A DNA stretch of 64,000 nt from the NCBI GenBank assembly GCA_934162195.1, contig CAKPHO010000001.1, positions 1 through 64,000 on the forward strand, written 5' to 3'. Position numbers and translations under genes: made by a program. Source of the DNA: an uncultured Bacilli bacterium (GTDB lineage: Bacteria > Bacillota_I > Bacilli_A > RF39 > UBA660). The notes under the pieces were generated by a model, which did no database searches, was not told where the DNA came from, and was given only the letters and a program-made list of their open reading frames with translations. This document shows positions 8,937 to 16,678 of this stretch, one piece after another (the first letter of the stretch is position 1; each line of letters starts with the position of its first letter).

Positions 8937-9919
8937 GGTCTTTGAACTTCTTCAAGTGTAACTATAGGTAATACAATACCTTGTTCATCACAAAAATTTT
9001 TAAACTTTTCTCTAAAAGCCGTTAGTTCTTTAACAATACTATCTGGGTATATTCTTTTACTAGTTTTTATAGCATTATATACATCAACTATATCCACTTC
9101 TTTTTTGTTATCAAATAACGCAAGGGAAAATGCTTGGCTTAATACAGAAAAAGCAATATCAGGATACATTGCTGATAATCCATATATTCTTTTGAATTCT
9201 GACGTTGCTGAAACAATAGATTCTAAAAGCATATTTTCAACATAATTATTATATTTAAATTTTATACCTGTCTGTGCTTCTATTCTAGGTAATGATCCCA
9301 TCAATATTTTTACCGTAGTTGGTTCATCAGGTTCCAAAACATCAATTTTTTCAAATCTCCTTAAGAAGGCTCTATCACGAACAACATAGGTCTCATATTC
9401 AATAGTTGTAGTTGCCCCAATAGCTTTAATATCACCACGATCTAATCCTGGTTTTAAAATATTAGCTAAATCTAATGGACCATCACTTCTACCACCTATT
9501 AATGTATGAACCTCATCAATAAATAGTATCGTTTTAGTAGTATTTTTTAACTCGTCAACTAAAACAGATATAACCATTTCTTCTCTACCATTAACTTCCA
9601 TTGTGCCAGTTAATGATGTTGAATTTATTTTAATTATACGATACCCTTTTAATGCATCTGGGACATCATTGTTTTGAATTTTATATGCTAGTCCTTCAAC
9701 AATAGCCGTTTTACCAATACCAGGTTTACCAACTAATAATCCTGATTTATCAGGGGTTAAAAGAACTACAATTAGTTTTTTTATTTCATCATCACGGGCA
9801 ATGGCGGGATTAGTAACATATTTCTTTTTTGTTAAATCCTCTCCATAAAGCCCAATTATAGAATTAGGATCAAAATCATCGTTAAAATTAACATCAATTA
9901 TTTCTATATTATCATTCAT
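8921..9919 (-). CDS. single-domain AAA+ ATPase related to ClpA/B/C module 1
   Basis: 332 residues. Walker A GKPGIGKTAIVEG (about 62-74), Walker B ILFIDEVHTLIGG (about 131-143), sensor/GATTTIEYE and an arginine-finger-like DRAFLRRFEKIDV, all in the spacing of the first AAA module of Clp/Hsp100 unfoldases. The second AAA module, the Clp N-domain repeats and the middle coiled coil are missing. The gene is complete, with a ribosome binding site and terminator, so this is a distinct stand-alone family rather than a truncation. Partner and substrate unknown; neighbours are thioredoxin-fold proteins. Confidence 0.82.
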   Translation of the reverse strand: MNDNIEIIDVNFNDDFDPNSIIGLYGEDLTKKKYVTNPAIARDDEIKKLIVVLLTPDKSGLLVGKPGIGKTAIVEGLAYKIQNNDVPDALKGYRIIKINSTSLTGTMEVNGREEMVISVLVDELKNTTKTILFIDEVHTLIGGRSDGPLDLANILKPGLDRGDIKAIGATTTIEYETYVVRDRAFLRRFEKIDVLEPDEPTTVKILMGSLPRIEAQTGIKFKYNNYVENMLLESIVSATSEFKRIYGLSAMYPDIAFSVLSQAFSLALFDNKKEVDIVDVYNAIKTSKRIYPDSIVKELTAFREKFKNFCDEQGIVLPIVTLEEVQRPEDIL

Positions 9920-9927
9920 TCTATCAC

Positions 9928-10347
9928 CTATTTAATATAATTTTTTTCTTTAAATTTACTTATTACTTCATCAATTGATACTGCTGAAGTTATTCTGTCA
10001 TAAAATGAAGTTAATTTGCCATCTTCATAAAAGACTGTTGTTGGAGTTCCATCAAAAGTTATTTCTGCTTTTAATTTTCCATAATCTTCATCAGATAATT
10101 TTGATAGATCAATATAGAAAACTTCTACTTGATAATCACTAATAAATTGTTCCATAACAGGTTTATACATTGAACACGCACTACATGTTGCTGAACCAAT
10201 TACTAAAGGAAAGGTCTTATTTTCTTCTTTTAATTTATTAAATTCGCTATAAGATATTTCTGTATACCCTATTAATTTTTTATTGCATCCACTAAACAAG
10301 ATAATAGAAGAAATCATTGCCATTAAAACTATTATTATTTTTTTCAT
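9928..10347 (-). CDS. thioredoxin-like lipoprotein with a CSAC motif
   Basis: 139 residues. Lipoprotein signal with lipobox FSGC (Cys about 21). The thioredoxin fold follows with the redox motif ATCSACSMYKP, then VEVFYIDLSKL and the cis-Pro block FDGTPTTVFYEDG. Expected to sit on the outer face of the membrane and to reduce or oxidise disulfides, or bind a partner. ATG 10347 follows GAAAGTGG. Encoded nine bases upstream of the AAA+ ATPase, so probably one transcript. Confidence 0.8.
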   Translation of the reverse strand: MKKIIIVLMAMISSIILFSGCNKKLIGYTEISYSEFNKLKEENKTFPLVIGSATCSACSMYKPVMEQFISDYQVEVFYIDLSKLSDEDYGKLKAEITFDGTPTTVFYEDGKLTSFYDRITSAVSIDEVISKFKEKNYIK

Positions 10348-10404
10348 ATTACCACTTTCTTTCTTTATCATTATAACTTATAAGATACTAAAAAAAAAGA
10401 GTTT

Positions 10405-10863
10405 TTACAAATTTTCTCTTTTTTTGTATATTATAATTTGTTCTGGTAATAAATATAAAGTTTCATTTTGTTTGACTATTTCTTCTTCACTTAAACCTAA
10501 TTTAGATGCTACATCTCTTAAAGTATCGTTTTCAGTTACATAAATATTAACCCCTTCATTAGGAACTAATATCTCTTGGCCTGGATAAATATAATCGTTT
10601 TCGTTTAATCCATTTATCAAAAGCAAGTTTTTAACGTTAGTATTATTTTTCATAGCTATCGCATATAAATTATCGCCTTTTTCCACAATATAAGTTTTAT
10701 ATAATCCATTTTCTATTTTGGGAATAACAATATAACTACCTGGCATTAACATAGTATTTAAAGCCATCCCATTAATTCTTCTTATTTCATCTATTGTTGT
10801 ATTAAATTTAGTTGCAATACTAGATAATGAATCATTAGGCGCAACCTGATATATTTGATACAT
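10405..10863 (-). CDS. protein of three LysM domains
   Basis: 152 residues made almost entirely of three LysM modules (about 2-48, 55-101, 107-147), each with the '(V)xxxDxLxxIAxxxxxxxxxIxxxN' pattern. No signal peptide and no catalytic domain. LysM binds GlcNAc polymers of peptidoglycan. Signal-less LysM proteins in spore formers (SafA, YkzB-like) localise to the spore cortex/coat from the mother cell, a possible but unproven role here. GAGGTGATTAT precedes the ATG. Confidence 0.8.
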   Translation of the reverse strand: MYQIYQVAPNDSLSSIATKFNTTIDEIRRINGMALNTMLMPGSYIVIPKIENGLYKTYIVEKGDNLYAIAMKNNTNVKNLLLINGLNENDYIYPGQEILVPNEGVNIYVTENDTLRDVASKLGLSEEEIVKQNETLYLLPEQIIIYKKRENL

Positions 10864-10922
10864 ATAATCACCTCAATTTATTATATGTGTTTATCATTAT
10901 TTTGCGCTTAATTTTGGAGCAA

Positions 10923-10946
10923 TAAAAAACTAGGATAAACCTAGTA
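10923..10946 (-). terminator. terminator of tRNA-Trp
   Basis: Minus strand ACTAGG-TTTAT-CCTAGT (10929-10945) followed by TTTTTTATT, ten bases past the encoded CCA end. Confidence 0.85.
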
Positions 10947-10955
10947 TATTCTAAA

Positions 10956-11029
10956 TGGCAGGGGTAGCAGGAGTTGAACCCACATCAGCGGTTTTGGAGA
11001 CCGTTATTCTACCATTGAACTATACCCCT
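10956..11029 (-). tRNA. tRNA-Trp (CCA anticodon)
   Basis: 74 bases. Acceptor stem AGGGGTA / TACCCCT with discriminator G and an encoded CCA. D-arm AGTTCAATGGTAGAA, anticodon loop CTCCAAA (anticodon CCA), T-arm GTGGGTTCAACTCCTGC. Very close to Bacillus tRNA-Trp. An anticodon CCA, not UCA, agrees with UGA being a stop in this organism. Confidence 0.96.
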
Positions 11030-11066
11030 ATGCCGTAGATTATAACATAATTTTTTTAAATAATCA

Positions 11067-11093
11067 ACACTAATCTATTATTTTCATATATTA
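11067..11093 (+). promoter_or_regulatory. possible sporulation-type (sigma-E/K-like) promoter of the cwlJ-like gene
   Basis: AC, 16 bases, then CATATATTA, which fits the sigma-K consensus AC-N16/17-CATAnnnTA. It lies just upstream of the ribosome binding site of the cwlJ-like gene. The predicted leader would be very short and A/T-rich DNA yields such matches by chance, so this is a hint only. Confidence 0.3.
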
Positions 11094-11109
11094 AAATAGA
11101 GGTGTTTTT

Positions 11110-11538
11110 ATGGGAATTATTAAATATACAACAAAGGAAAGAGATTTGCTTGCTAGATTGATGCGTGCTGAAGCAGTAGGTGAAGGTAATCTTGGAATGT
11201 TGATGGTAGGAAATGTTGGTGTTAACAGGGTTCTTGCTGATTGTTTAACTTTTAAAGATATAACCACCATATCACAAATGATATATCAAAACCCTGGAGG
11301 ATTTGCTGGTAAAGATAGCCCACTTTTCTTTAGTAACCCAACTACAGTAGAAAAGGGATTAGCAGATCGTGTTATTAAAGGAGAATACTATCATCCAGCT
11401 ACTAATGCACTATGGTTTTATGCCCCTAAAACAGGAGAATCATGTAAAGCTCTATGGTGGGAACAAGAAAATACTGGCAGATATAAAAATCATTGCTTCT
11501 ACCAACCATATGCTGGAGAATGTAAACAATTACACTAA
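11110..11538 (+). CDS. cell-wall hydrolase, CwlJ/SleB family
   Basis: 142 residues, matching CwlJ (about 140) rather than SleB, since there is no signal peptide or binding domain. Contains LLARLMRAEAVGEGNLGMLMVGNVGVNR with the catalytic-type Glu in 'RAEA', plus 'NALWFYAP' and 'NHCFYQP' at the end, all hallmarks of the Hydrolase_2 family. In Bacillus CwlJ degrades spore cortex during germination. AGAGGTG precedes the ATG. It is one of the rare plus-strand genes and converges on the amidase/LysM gene. Confidence 0.9.
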   Translation: MGIIKYTTKERDLLARLMRAEAVGEGNLGMLMVGNVGVNRVLADCLTFKDITTISQMIYQNPGGFAGKDSPLFFSNPTTVEKGLADRVIKGEYYHPATNALWFYAPKTGESCKALWWEQENTGRYKNHCFYQPYAGECKQLH

Positions 11539-11563
11539 AAAAAGACTTGATGTCTTTTTCTTT
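11539..11563. terminator. bidirectional terminator between cwlJ-like gene and amidase
   Basis: AAAAAGAC-TTGAT-GTCTTTTT with T tails in both directions. It closes the cwlJ-like gene on plus and the amidase/LysM gene on minus. Confidence 0.88.
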
Positions 11564-12639
11564 TTATATTACCAATATTTGACCAACACTTAAATTATTG
11601 CTAGTTAAATTATTTTTTCTCTTTATTTCATCAACAATCGTATTATACCTGCGAGCTATAGAATACAAATTATCTCCACTCTTCACAGTATAAGTTATAG
11701 AACCACTTTGATTAGGTATCTTTAATGTCTGACCTACACTTAATAAATTACTGCTTAAATTATTTAATGATTTAATCTCATTTACAGTTGTATTATATTT
11801 TTGTGCTATTGAATAAAGATTATCTCCACTTTTAACAACATAATCAATTCCACCACTAGGTTCTAAAACTTGTGGTATTTTAAGTTTTTGTCCTAAATTA
11901 AGAACTGATGTTGTTAAGTTATTTAACTTCATTATATCGTCTATAGTAGTGTTGTATTTTTGAGCAATTGAATATAAAGTATCTCCACTTTTTACTGTAT
12001 ATACCCCTTCTTCAACAATAGTATCCTTTTTAGGTATCAACAATTGTTGATTTAATTTCAAATTAGTTGATGATAAATTATTATAACTAACTAGTTCATC
12101 AACAGTAAGACCATATTTTATGGCTATACTGTATAACGAATCACCAGATTTAACCGTATAAACTGTATAATTTCCTGTTTCTGGTTTTTCTTCTACTGGA
12201 ATTTTTAATACTTGACCTACTCTAAGCAAGTTACTAGTTAAATTATTAGCTAATTTCAAATCCTCAACTGATACATTAAATTTCTTAGCAATACTCCATA
12301 AACTATCACCATTTTGTACTGTATAGGTGTTTTGACTAGGAGATAATCCTATATATTCAACAACAGCTTCAACTACTGCATCAACGTATTTAGGCCAATT
12401 GTTTTTCAATTTTTCTGCATCTTTTGCATTATCTAAAAAACCATACTCAACCGTTAACGATTGTACATCTCCAGTATTTCTCTGCATAAAGTAATAATCT
12501 TTTGATGTATTGCTAGGTAGCCTTCTTTGATATGCTTTTCTTATTATTTGTCCCTGATCTTCTAATTTGTCTAATATTAAATTAGGTAGAGTTGCTGTAT
12601 TTCTTAAGGCGTAAATTACTTCAGCACCTTCGCCACCTC
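11564..12639 (-). pseudogene. 3' part of a split N-acetylmuramoyl-L-alanine amidase / LysM gene
   Basis: The frame is open from the 10-bp core at 12630-12639 to the stop at 11564. It begins with the second half of an Amidase_3 domain (GGEGAEVIYALRNTATLPN ... LTVEYGFLDN, carrying the catalytic Glu), followed by five LysM modules (about 45-48 residues each). The first half lies at 22372-22637 on the same strand, 9.7 kb away. Joining the halves across the shared core restores 443 codons in one frame: zinc ligands from the first half, catalytic Glu and wall-binding modules from this half. An internal ATG at 12487 could make a LysM-only product, but it has no convincing ribosome binding site. This is an insertion, not decay: no other lesion is seen. 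Confidence 0.9.
12630..12639. repeat. attachment core, left junction of the integrated element
   Basis: TCGCCACCTC, identical to 22372-22381. To its left is amidase coding sequence, to its right element DNA beginning AGGAGTTTA. That right flank forms a dyad with the TAAACTC flank at the other junction, the expected shape of a serine-recombinase attP when the ends are joined. Confidence 0.88.
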
Positions 12640-12664
12640 AGGAGTTTAGTTGCCTATGTTAATT

Positions 12665-12709
12665 ATTACTTTTGTTTCACAATTGTTCCGTTTGCGATAC
12701 AAAAGTAAT
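12665..12709. repeat. 11-bp inverted repeat just inside the left junction
   Basis: ATTACTTTTGT (12665-12675) and its exact complement ACAAAAGTAAT (12699-12709), with a 23-base loop. There is no T tract after either arm, so it does not look like a normal terminator. It could be a recombinase or directionality-factor site, or an operator for the membrane-protein gene at 12768. Confidence 0.6.
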
Positions 12710-12767
12710 TTTATGTAAAAATTTCGTATTTTTATGATACAATAAATAATAAATTTGAGGTGAGTTT

Positions 12768-13733
12768 ATGCTAGATTTAATATTACATAACAATTCAATT
12801 ATTACATTTATAACAATTTTACTTTTCGTTAATATTATATTAACTAATTCTACTGAAATAACAAAAAATCAAAATAAGTCTAACAAAAAAGATTCTGCTA
12901 ATTCAATTGAAAAATTTAAAGATAATATTATTGATTTTTTCATACTAATTTTATGCCTTACTTTTCTTTATGTAGCATATAAGATTAAAAACATTTTTTC
13001 ATTTTTTATGTTTATAACTATCATTTTATCTTTTTCTAGAATTTTCAAAAATTATGCAAAGGATGATCTTTATTTAAACTATGAAAGTAAACAACATTAT
13101 ATTTCGGCAACATGTTTTTTTACAATATTATTTTCTGCAAAAGCATGTGATATTTATATTAATTCATTAAGTTCATTACCTCATACTATTAAAGAAATAC
13201 TATTATTAATATACCTAATCACTAAAATTATTTTTGTTATTTTTTTCTTTTTGATGAACTTTTCTATTATTATCTCTAATATGAAAATGTTATTTGGTAA
13301 CAGACTATCAAACTTAATGAACAAACTAAAAAAAATTAATTTAGTTTACGAACCAATATATTATAATTTTATATTTTCTTCAATTAAAAATAATAATTTG
13401 GTAATTAATATTGATAAAATAATATTTTTCATTACATGCCCTATATTTATGATTTTTAATATTATTTTAAAACTCTTATTAACAATTTTAAAAAAAATAA
13501 TTAATAGCTTAATTAAAACATATCACTTCTTATTAAATTATGACAATAACAGAACTCTAATAATAAAAACTATATTAAAAATTTCTCTTATACTCTCATT
13601 AATTTTAGTTTATATATGTATTATTTATGAATATAACATTTTTTCCAATCAAATCAAAGAAATTTATAATTTGATTAGCACAGTAATATTAATCCCAATC
13701 ATCTATGATAGTATCAAACACAAAAAGAAATAG
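12768..13733 (+). CDS. multi-pass membrane protein of unknown function, element-borne
   Basis: 321 residues, very rich in I, F, L, N and K, with about seven or eight hydrophobic helices. A charged loop after the first helix (TKNQNKSNKKDSANSIEKF) is followed by paired helices to the C-terminus, which ends in KHKKK. GAGGTGAG lies before the ATG, and an extended -10 (TATGATACAAT) stands upstream near 12732-12742. It is the only plus-strand gene of the element and is convergent with the recombinase. No family recognised; element-borne membrane proteins may be immunity, exclusion or effector components. Confidence 0.7.
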   Translation: MLDLILHNNSIITFITILLFVNIILTNSTEITKNQNKSNKKDSANSIEKFKDNIIDFFILILCLTFLYVAYKIKNIFSFFMFITIILSFSRIFKNYAKDDLYLNYESKQHYISATCFFTILFSAKACDIYINSLSSLPHTIKEILLLIYLITKIIFVIFFFLMNFSIIISNMKMLFGNRLSNLMNKLKKINLVYEPIYYNFIFSSIKNNNLVINIDKIIFFITCPIFMIFNIILKLLLTILKKIINSLIKTYHFLLNYDNNRTLIIKTILKISLILSLILVYICIIYEYNIFSNQIKEIYNLISTVILIPIIYDSIKHKKK

Positions 13734-13740
13734 TGTATTA

Positions 13741-15396
13741 TTATTGTTTTCCTTTTTTACCATAAGGATTTCTAACTAAATTCCTATTTTCATATTCAAA
13801 ATTAATCGCTGGTATTACATCATATTTAAATATAATTTCTATATTTCTATTTTCATCAATTACTATTTTATCTATTAAAGTATTAATTAACTCTTTTTTT
13901 GGTTTCTTTAAATCTAATAGTTCTTTTATTTTCTTTGTATAATCTGGTAGTAGATTTGCTTTATTCTTTATGTTTTGCTTTTTTATTTTTTCTTCTTCTA
14001 TTATATTATTAATCTTTTTTAGTTTAGTTTCTGATTCTGTAGATAATTCTTTATATAATTGAGCTGAAATAATATTATTACATCTATCACTGTATAAAGT
14101 AGATAACTTATTCATAATTTGTTCTTTTTCTTTTGATAAATCATTTATCTTTTTATCTATATCTTCTGTTTCTTTATGAACATTTTTTTGCACTTCTTTA
14201 TTTAATTCTTCTATATCAAGCTCTTTTATGAATGTTGATACTGAATTATTAAATTTTTCTAGTATTTGTTCTTCTAAATAATCGTACGGACAAAAGTGTG
14301 AACTACATCTTCCTCTCTTTGGATCCCTAGAATATCTATTACAATTAATGGACCAGTAATCAAGTTTTTTTCTATAATAAACAGATAGTCTATTACCACA
14401 CTCTTTGCAAAATATTTTCCCTTCTAAAATTCTTTTTGGTCTTTCTGTTTTTAAGTTATAATTTCTAGTTTTCCTTTTCCCTATAGAATTAACATATTTA
14501 AAAGTTTCTTTATCAACTAAAGGTTCATGAGTATCTTCAACTATTACCCATAAACTTTCATCTAATGTTATTTTTTTCTTTGATTTATAATTTACTTTTG
14601 TTTGAGTGTGCTGAACCATATCTCCAGTATGAATTCTATTACTTAAAATTTTCTTTACTGTTGATATATTCCAACTATCTCTATCAATTAATCTAGAAGA
14701 ATAATTAGTTTTCTTATATCCTGCTGGTGTAGGTACATTCATATCATTTAATCTTGTTGCTATTTCTGTTGGTCCTATTCCTTCTGCTCTCCACTTGAAT
14801 ATTTTTTTTACAATAGGTGCAGTTTCTGGATTAGGTATTAAATGTCCTTTATCTAAATGATCTCTCATATATCCATAACATGGTTGACTTCCTATAAATT
14901 TACCATTTTTTCTTTTATCATTTAATACATTTCTTATCTTAATAGAATTTTGTTTACTATAATAATCATTACAAGCAATTATAAATGTTGAAGAATCATT
15001 ACTAGCTTGATTTTTAAAACTATCATATGATTCAAGTATAGATATAAATCTTATGTTGTTCTCAGGAAAAAATGTTTCAATATAATATCCTGTCATAACA
15101 TGATCTCTACCTAATCTTGATAAGTCTTTTACTATTACACAATTTATCTTTTTATTATTTATATCTTCTAACATACTTTGAAATCCAGGTCTTTCAAAAT
15201 CGGTTCCTGAATATCCATCATCAACATATTCCTTAACTAAATTAAAATTATTATTTTTAACATAATCTCTTAATAACTCTTTTTGATTAATTACACTTTC
15301 ACTATCAGATTCATATTTTTTATCTTTATCTTCTTGAGATAATCTTATATAGATTCCAACATTGAAATCTATTTCAGTTAAGTAAGTATTATACAT
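13741..15396 (-). CDS. large serine recombinase (integrase/excisionase of the element)
   Basis: 551 residues. N-terminal resolvase catalytic domain (VGIYIRLSQEDK, nucleophile Ser20; 'VIVKDLSRLGRDH' with the catalytic arginines). Then the Recombinase domain (about 175-290), a zinc ribbon (CKECGNRLSVYYRKK ... C ... C around 345-385) and a long coiled coil (about 395-480) that in this family controls direction of recombination. Length and domain order match Firmicute integrases. It very probably catalysed insertion into the amidase gene. GGAGGATTGA precedes the ATG. No obvious excision partner is encoded except possibly the 27-codon frame upstream. Confidence 0.95.
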   Translation of the reverse strand: MYNTYLTEIDFNVGIYIRLSQEDKDKKYESDSESVINQKELLRDYVKNNNFNLVKEYVDDGYSGTDFERPGFQSMLEDINNKKINCVIVKDLSRLGRDHVMTGYYIETFFPENNIRFISILESYDSFKNQASNDSSTFIIACNDYYSKQNSIKIRNVLNDKRKNGKFIGSQPCYGYMRDHLDKGHLIPNPETAPIVKKIFKWRAEGIGPTEIATRLNDMNVPTPAGYKKTNYSSRLIDRDSWNISTVKKILSNRIHTGDMVQHTQTKVNYKSKKKITLDESLWVIVEDTHEPLVDKETFKYVNSIGKRKTRNYNLKTERPKRILEGKIFCKECGNRLSVYYRKKLDYWSINCNRYSRDPKRGRCSSHFCPYDYLEEQILEKFNNSVSTFIKELDIEELNKEVQKNVHKETEDIDKKINDLSKEKEQIMNKLSTLYSDRCNNIISAQLYKELSTESETKLKKINNIIEEEKIKKQNIKNKANLLPDYTKKIKELLDLKKPKKELINTLIDKIVIDENRNIEIIFKYDVIPAINFEYENRNLVRNPYGKKGKQ

Positions 15397-15464
15397 TCAA
15401 TCCTCCAATCTTCTCACTTGACTGAGTATTAAGACAATTTAATAATACCGTATTATTAAAAAAA

Positions 15465-15548
15465 TTACAGCGCATTATTTTCTTTTTCTATCTCTTCGAT
15501 AAGATATTTTAAAATAAGATCTTTAAAAGTTATATTATTTTCATTCAT
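15465..15548 (-). CDS. putative 27-residue acidic peptide upstream of the recombinase
   Basis: An ATG at 15548 with AGGTGTT four bases upstream opens a frame of 27 codons ending at 15465: an N-rich start, then an amphipathic stretch (FKDLILKYLIEEIEKE). It sits 69 bases upstream of the recombinase on the same strand. The good ribosome binding site is the main support. It could be a small regulator or directionality factor, a leader peptide, or chance. Confidence 0.4.
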   Translation of the reverse strand: MNENNITFKDLILKYLIEEIEKENNAL

Positions 15549-15683
15549 AGCAACACCTACTTAAAGTTATGTTGTTTTTATTTGTTTTATTATTATTTAA
15601 ATTCATTTTATTACCCCCCTTTTATTCAAAAAAAATAGTAATGCAAAACACATTACTATAAGTATTCTTTATTTTTTAAAATT

Positions 15684-15989
15684 TGCACCAATTTTAAATT
15701 CCCCACAAAGTAAAAAATTCCTAAATTTACAAATTTGCAATATTTTTTTATCAACAGGATATAGGATGGCACCACACGATAGATAAATCCCTTGTTTTAC
15801 AAGAAATTTATCCCGTAATTGTGGTGCAAATATATTTTCGCACTTGCGAAAATTCATATAATTATATGATAAGTATATGACATTTTTTACAAATCCCTTT
15901 TAAACAAAGAAAAAAAGATATGACTTTTACAAAAAAATTCCAAATTTTTAAGTTTTCAGTAAATTTTAAAATTTAATAAAATTGGTGCA
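15684..15989. repeat. structured non-coding region bounded by 13-bp inverted repeats
   Basis: TGCACCAATTTTA at 15684-15696 recurs inverted at 15977-15989; TTTTAAAATTT lies next to both. Inside is a nested hairpin: outer arms GCACCAC / GTGGTGC (about 15769-15827), inner arms GATAAAT / ATTTATC and TTGT / ACAA. There is also a second stem, ATTTTCGCA-CT-TGCGAAAAT (about 15834-15853). A 62-codon frame across it looks accidental. Such a dense fold is more like an RNA, an origin or a recombination-control site than a gene. From 15549 to 16180 I see no other gene. Confidence 0.6.
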
Positions 15990-16096
15990 TTATAATGTAA
16001 TTTTTGATATATATTCCCTCACTTTCTGACAATAAAAAAATGGACCAATTCCTCAATCAGAATCAATCTATTTTAATATATTATACTTCTATAATT

Positions 16097-16116
16097 TTAA
16101 TTATCTAGATAATTAA
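16097..16116. repeat. 20-bp perfect palindrome
   Basis: TTAATTATCTAGATAATTAA, perfectly symmetric, about 65 bases downstream of the nuclease gene end. Possible dimeric-protein binding site, or part of an A/T-rich terminator region; there is no T tract beside it. Confidence 0.55.
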
Positions 16117-16180
16117 TAGTCTAAAAATAGTCTGTTTTTAGTATATTTTATTACTAATGTTGATTACAATTTTAATAATA

Positions 16181-16678
16181 TTAAAATTTCGGTATTAAAG
16201 TATTATAATCAATGCTATTTTTAGAAATATCCCATTTCCCAACTTGCATTTTTTTAATTTTCTTTCCATCTCCGAAATCTAATAAATCAGTTCTTAATAA
16301 ATGGTTAAAAATTTTATCTAAACTCCCAATATTAGCAGAAGATAAAAGTAATGCTTCTAAAGGATCACATAATTTGCAATATGCCCATAATTGTCCTAAA
16401 TCATGTAAATTCAATTGAGTCTTTTTTGCTTCAATAAACACAATATTTGTCTTTCCCATTTTCTTTATTATTCCTAAAACATCTATTTGAATATCAAGAC
16501 CTACTGTTTGCGGATATAGTTCTAATATTCCATTCTCTTTCAAATAACAATCCAAAGTACGGGCATGTGAATCAATTGTTATAATTTCTGCACCTTTATA
16601 TTTGTTTTCTAAATATTCTTGCAACCATATTCTCATTGGTTCATATAATTCAATTTCTAAAGCAACATTATTTGGCAT
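16181..16678 (-). CDS. PD-(D/E)XK nuclease, likely restriction subunit
   Basis: 165 residues. The core 'VGLDIQIDVLGII ... TNIVFIEAKKTQLNLHDLGQLWAYCKL' shows the D-x(n)-ExK signature (Asp near 86, Glu-Ala-Lys near 110) and the trailing Gln helix of the restriction-endonuclease fold. Too short to carry much specificity on its own. It overlaps the upstream LAGLIDADG-like gene by 11 bases, with GGAGGAATTAGG before ATG 16678, so the two proteins are probably made together and may form one complex. Cleaving unmodified DNA is inferred from the linked methyltransferase. Confidence 0.8.
   Translation of the reverse strand: MPNNVALEIELYEPMRIWLQEYLENKYKGAEIITIDSHARTLDCYLKENGILELYPQTVGLDIQIDVLGIIKKMGKTNIVFIEAKKTQLNLHDLGQLWAYCKLCDPLEALLLSSANIGSLDKIFNHLLRTDLLDFGDGKKIKKMQVGKWDISKNSIDYNTLIPKF

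Noticed and set aside
12487..12487. Start of a LysM-only protein at ATG 12487
   Set aside because: The frame is open and family-like far upstream to the att core at 12639, so this ATG is internal to the split amidase.
15669..15857. 62-codon minus-strand frame in the element
   Set aside because: No convincing ribosome binding site; it runs through the nested hairpin and inverted repeat, which explain the sequence better.
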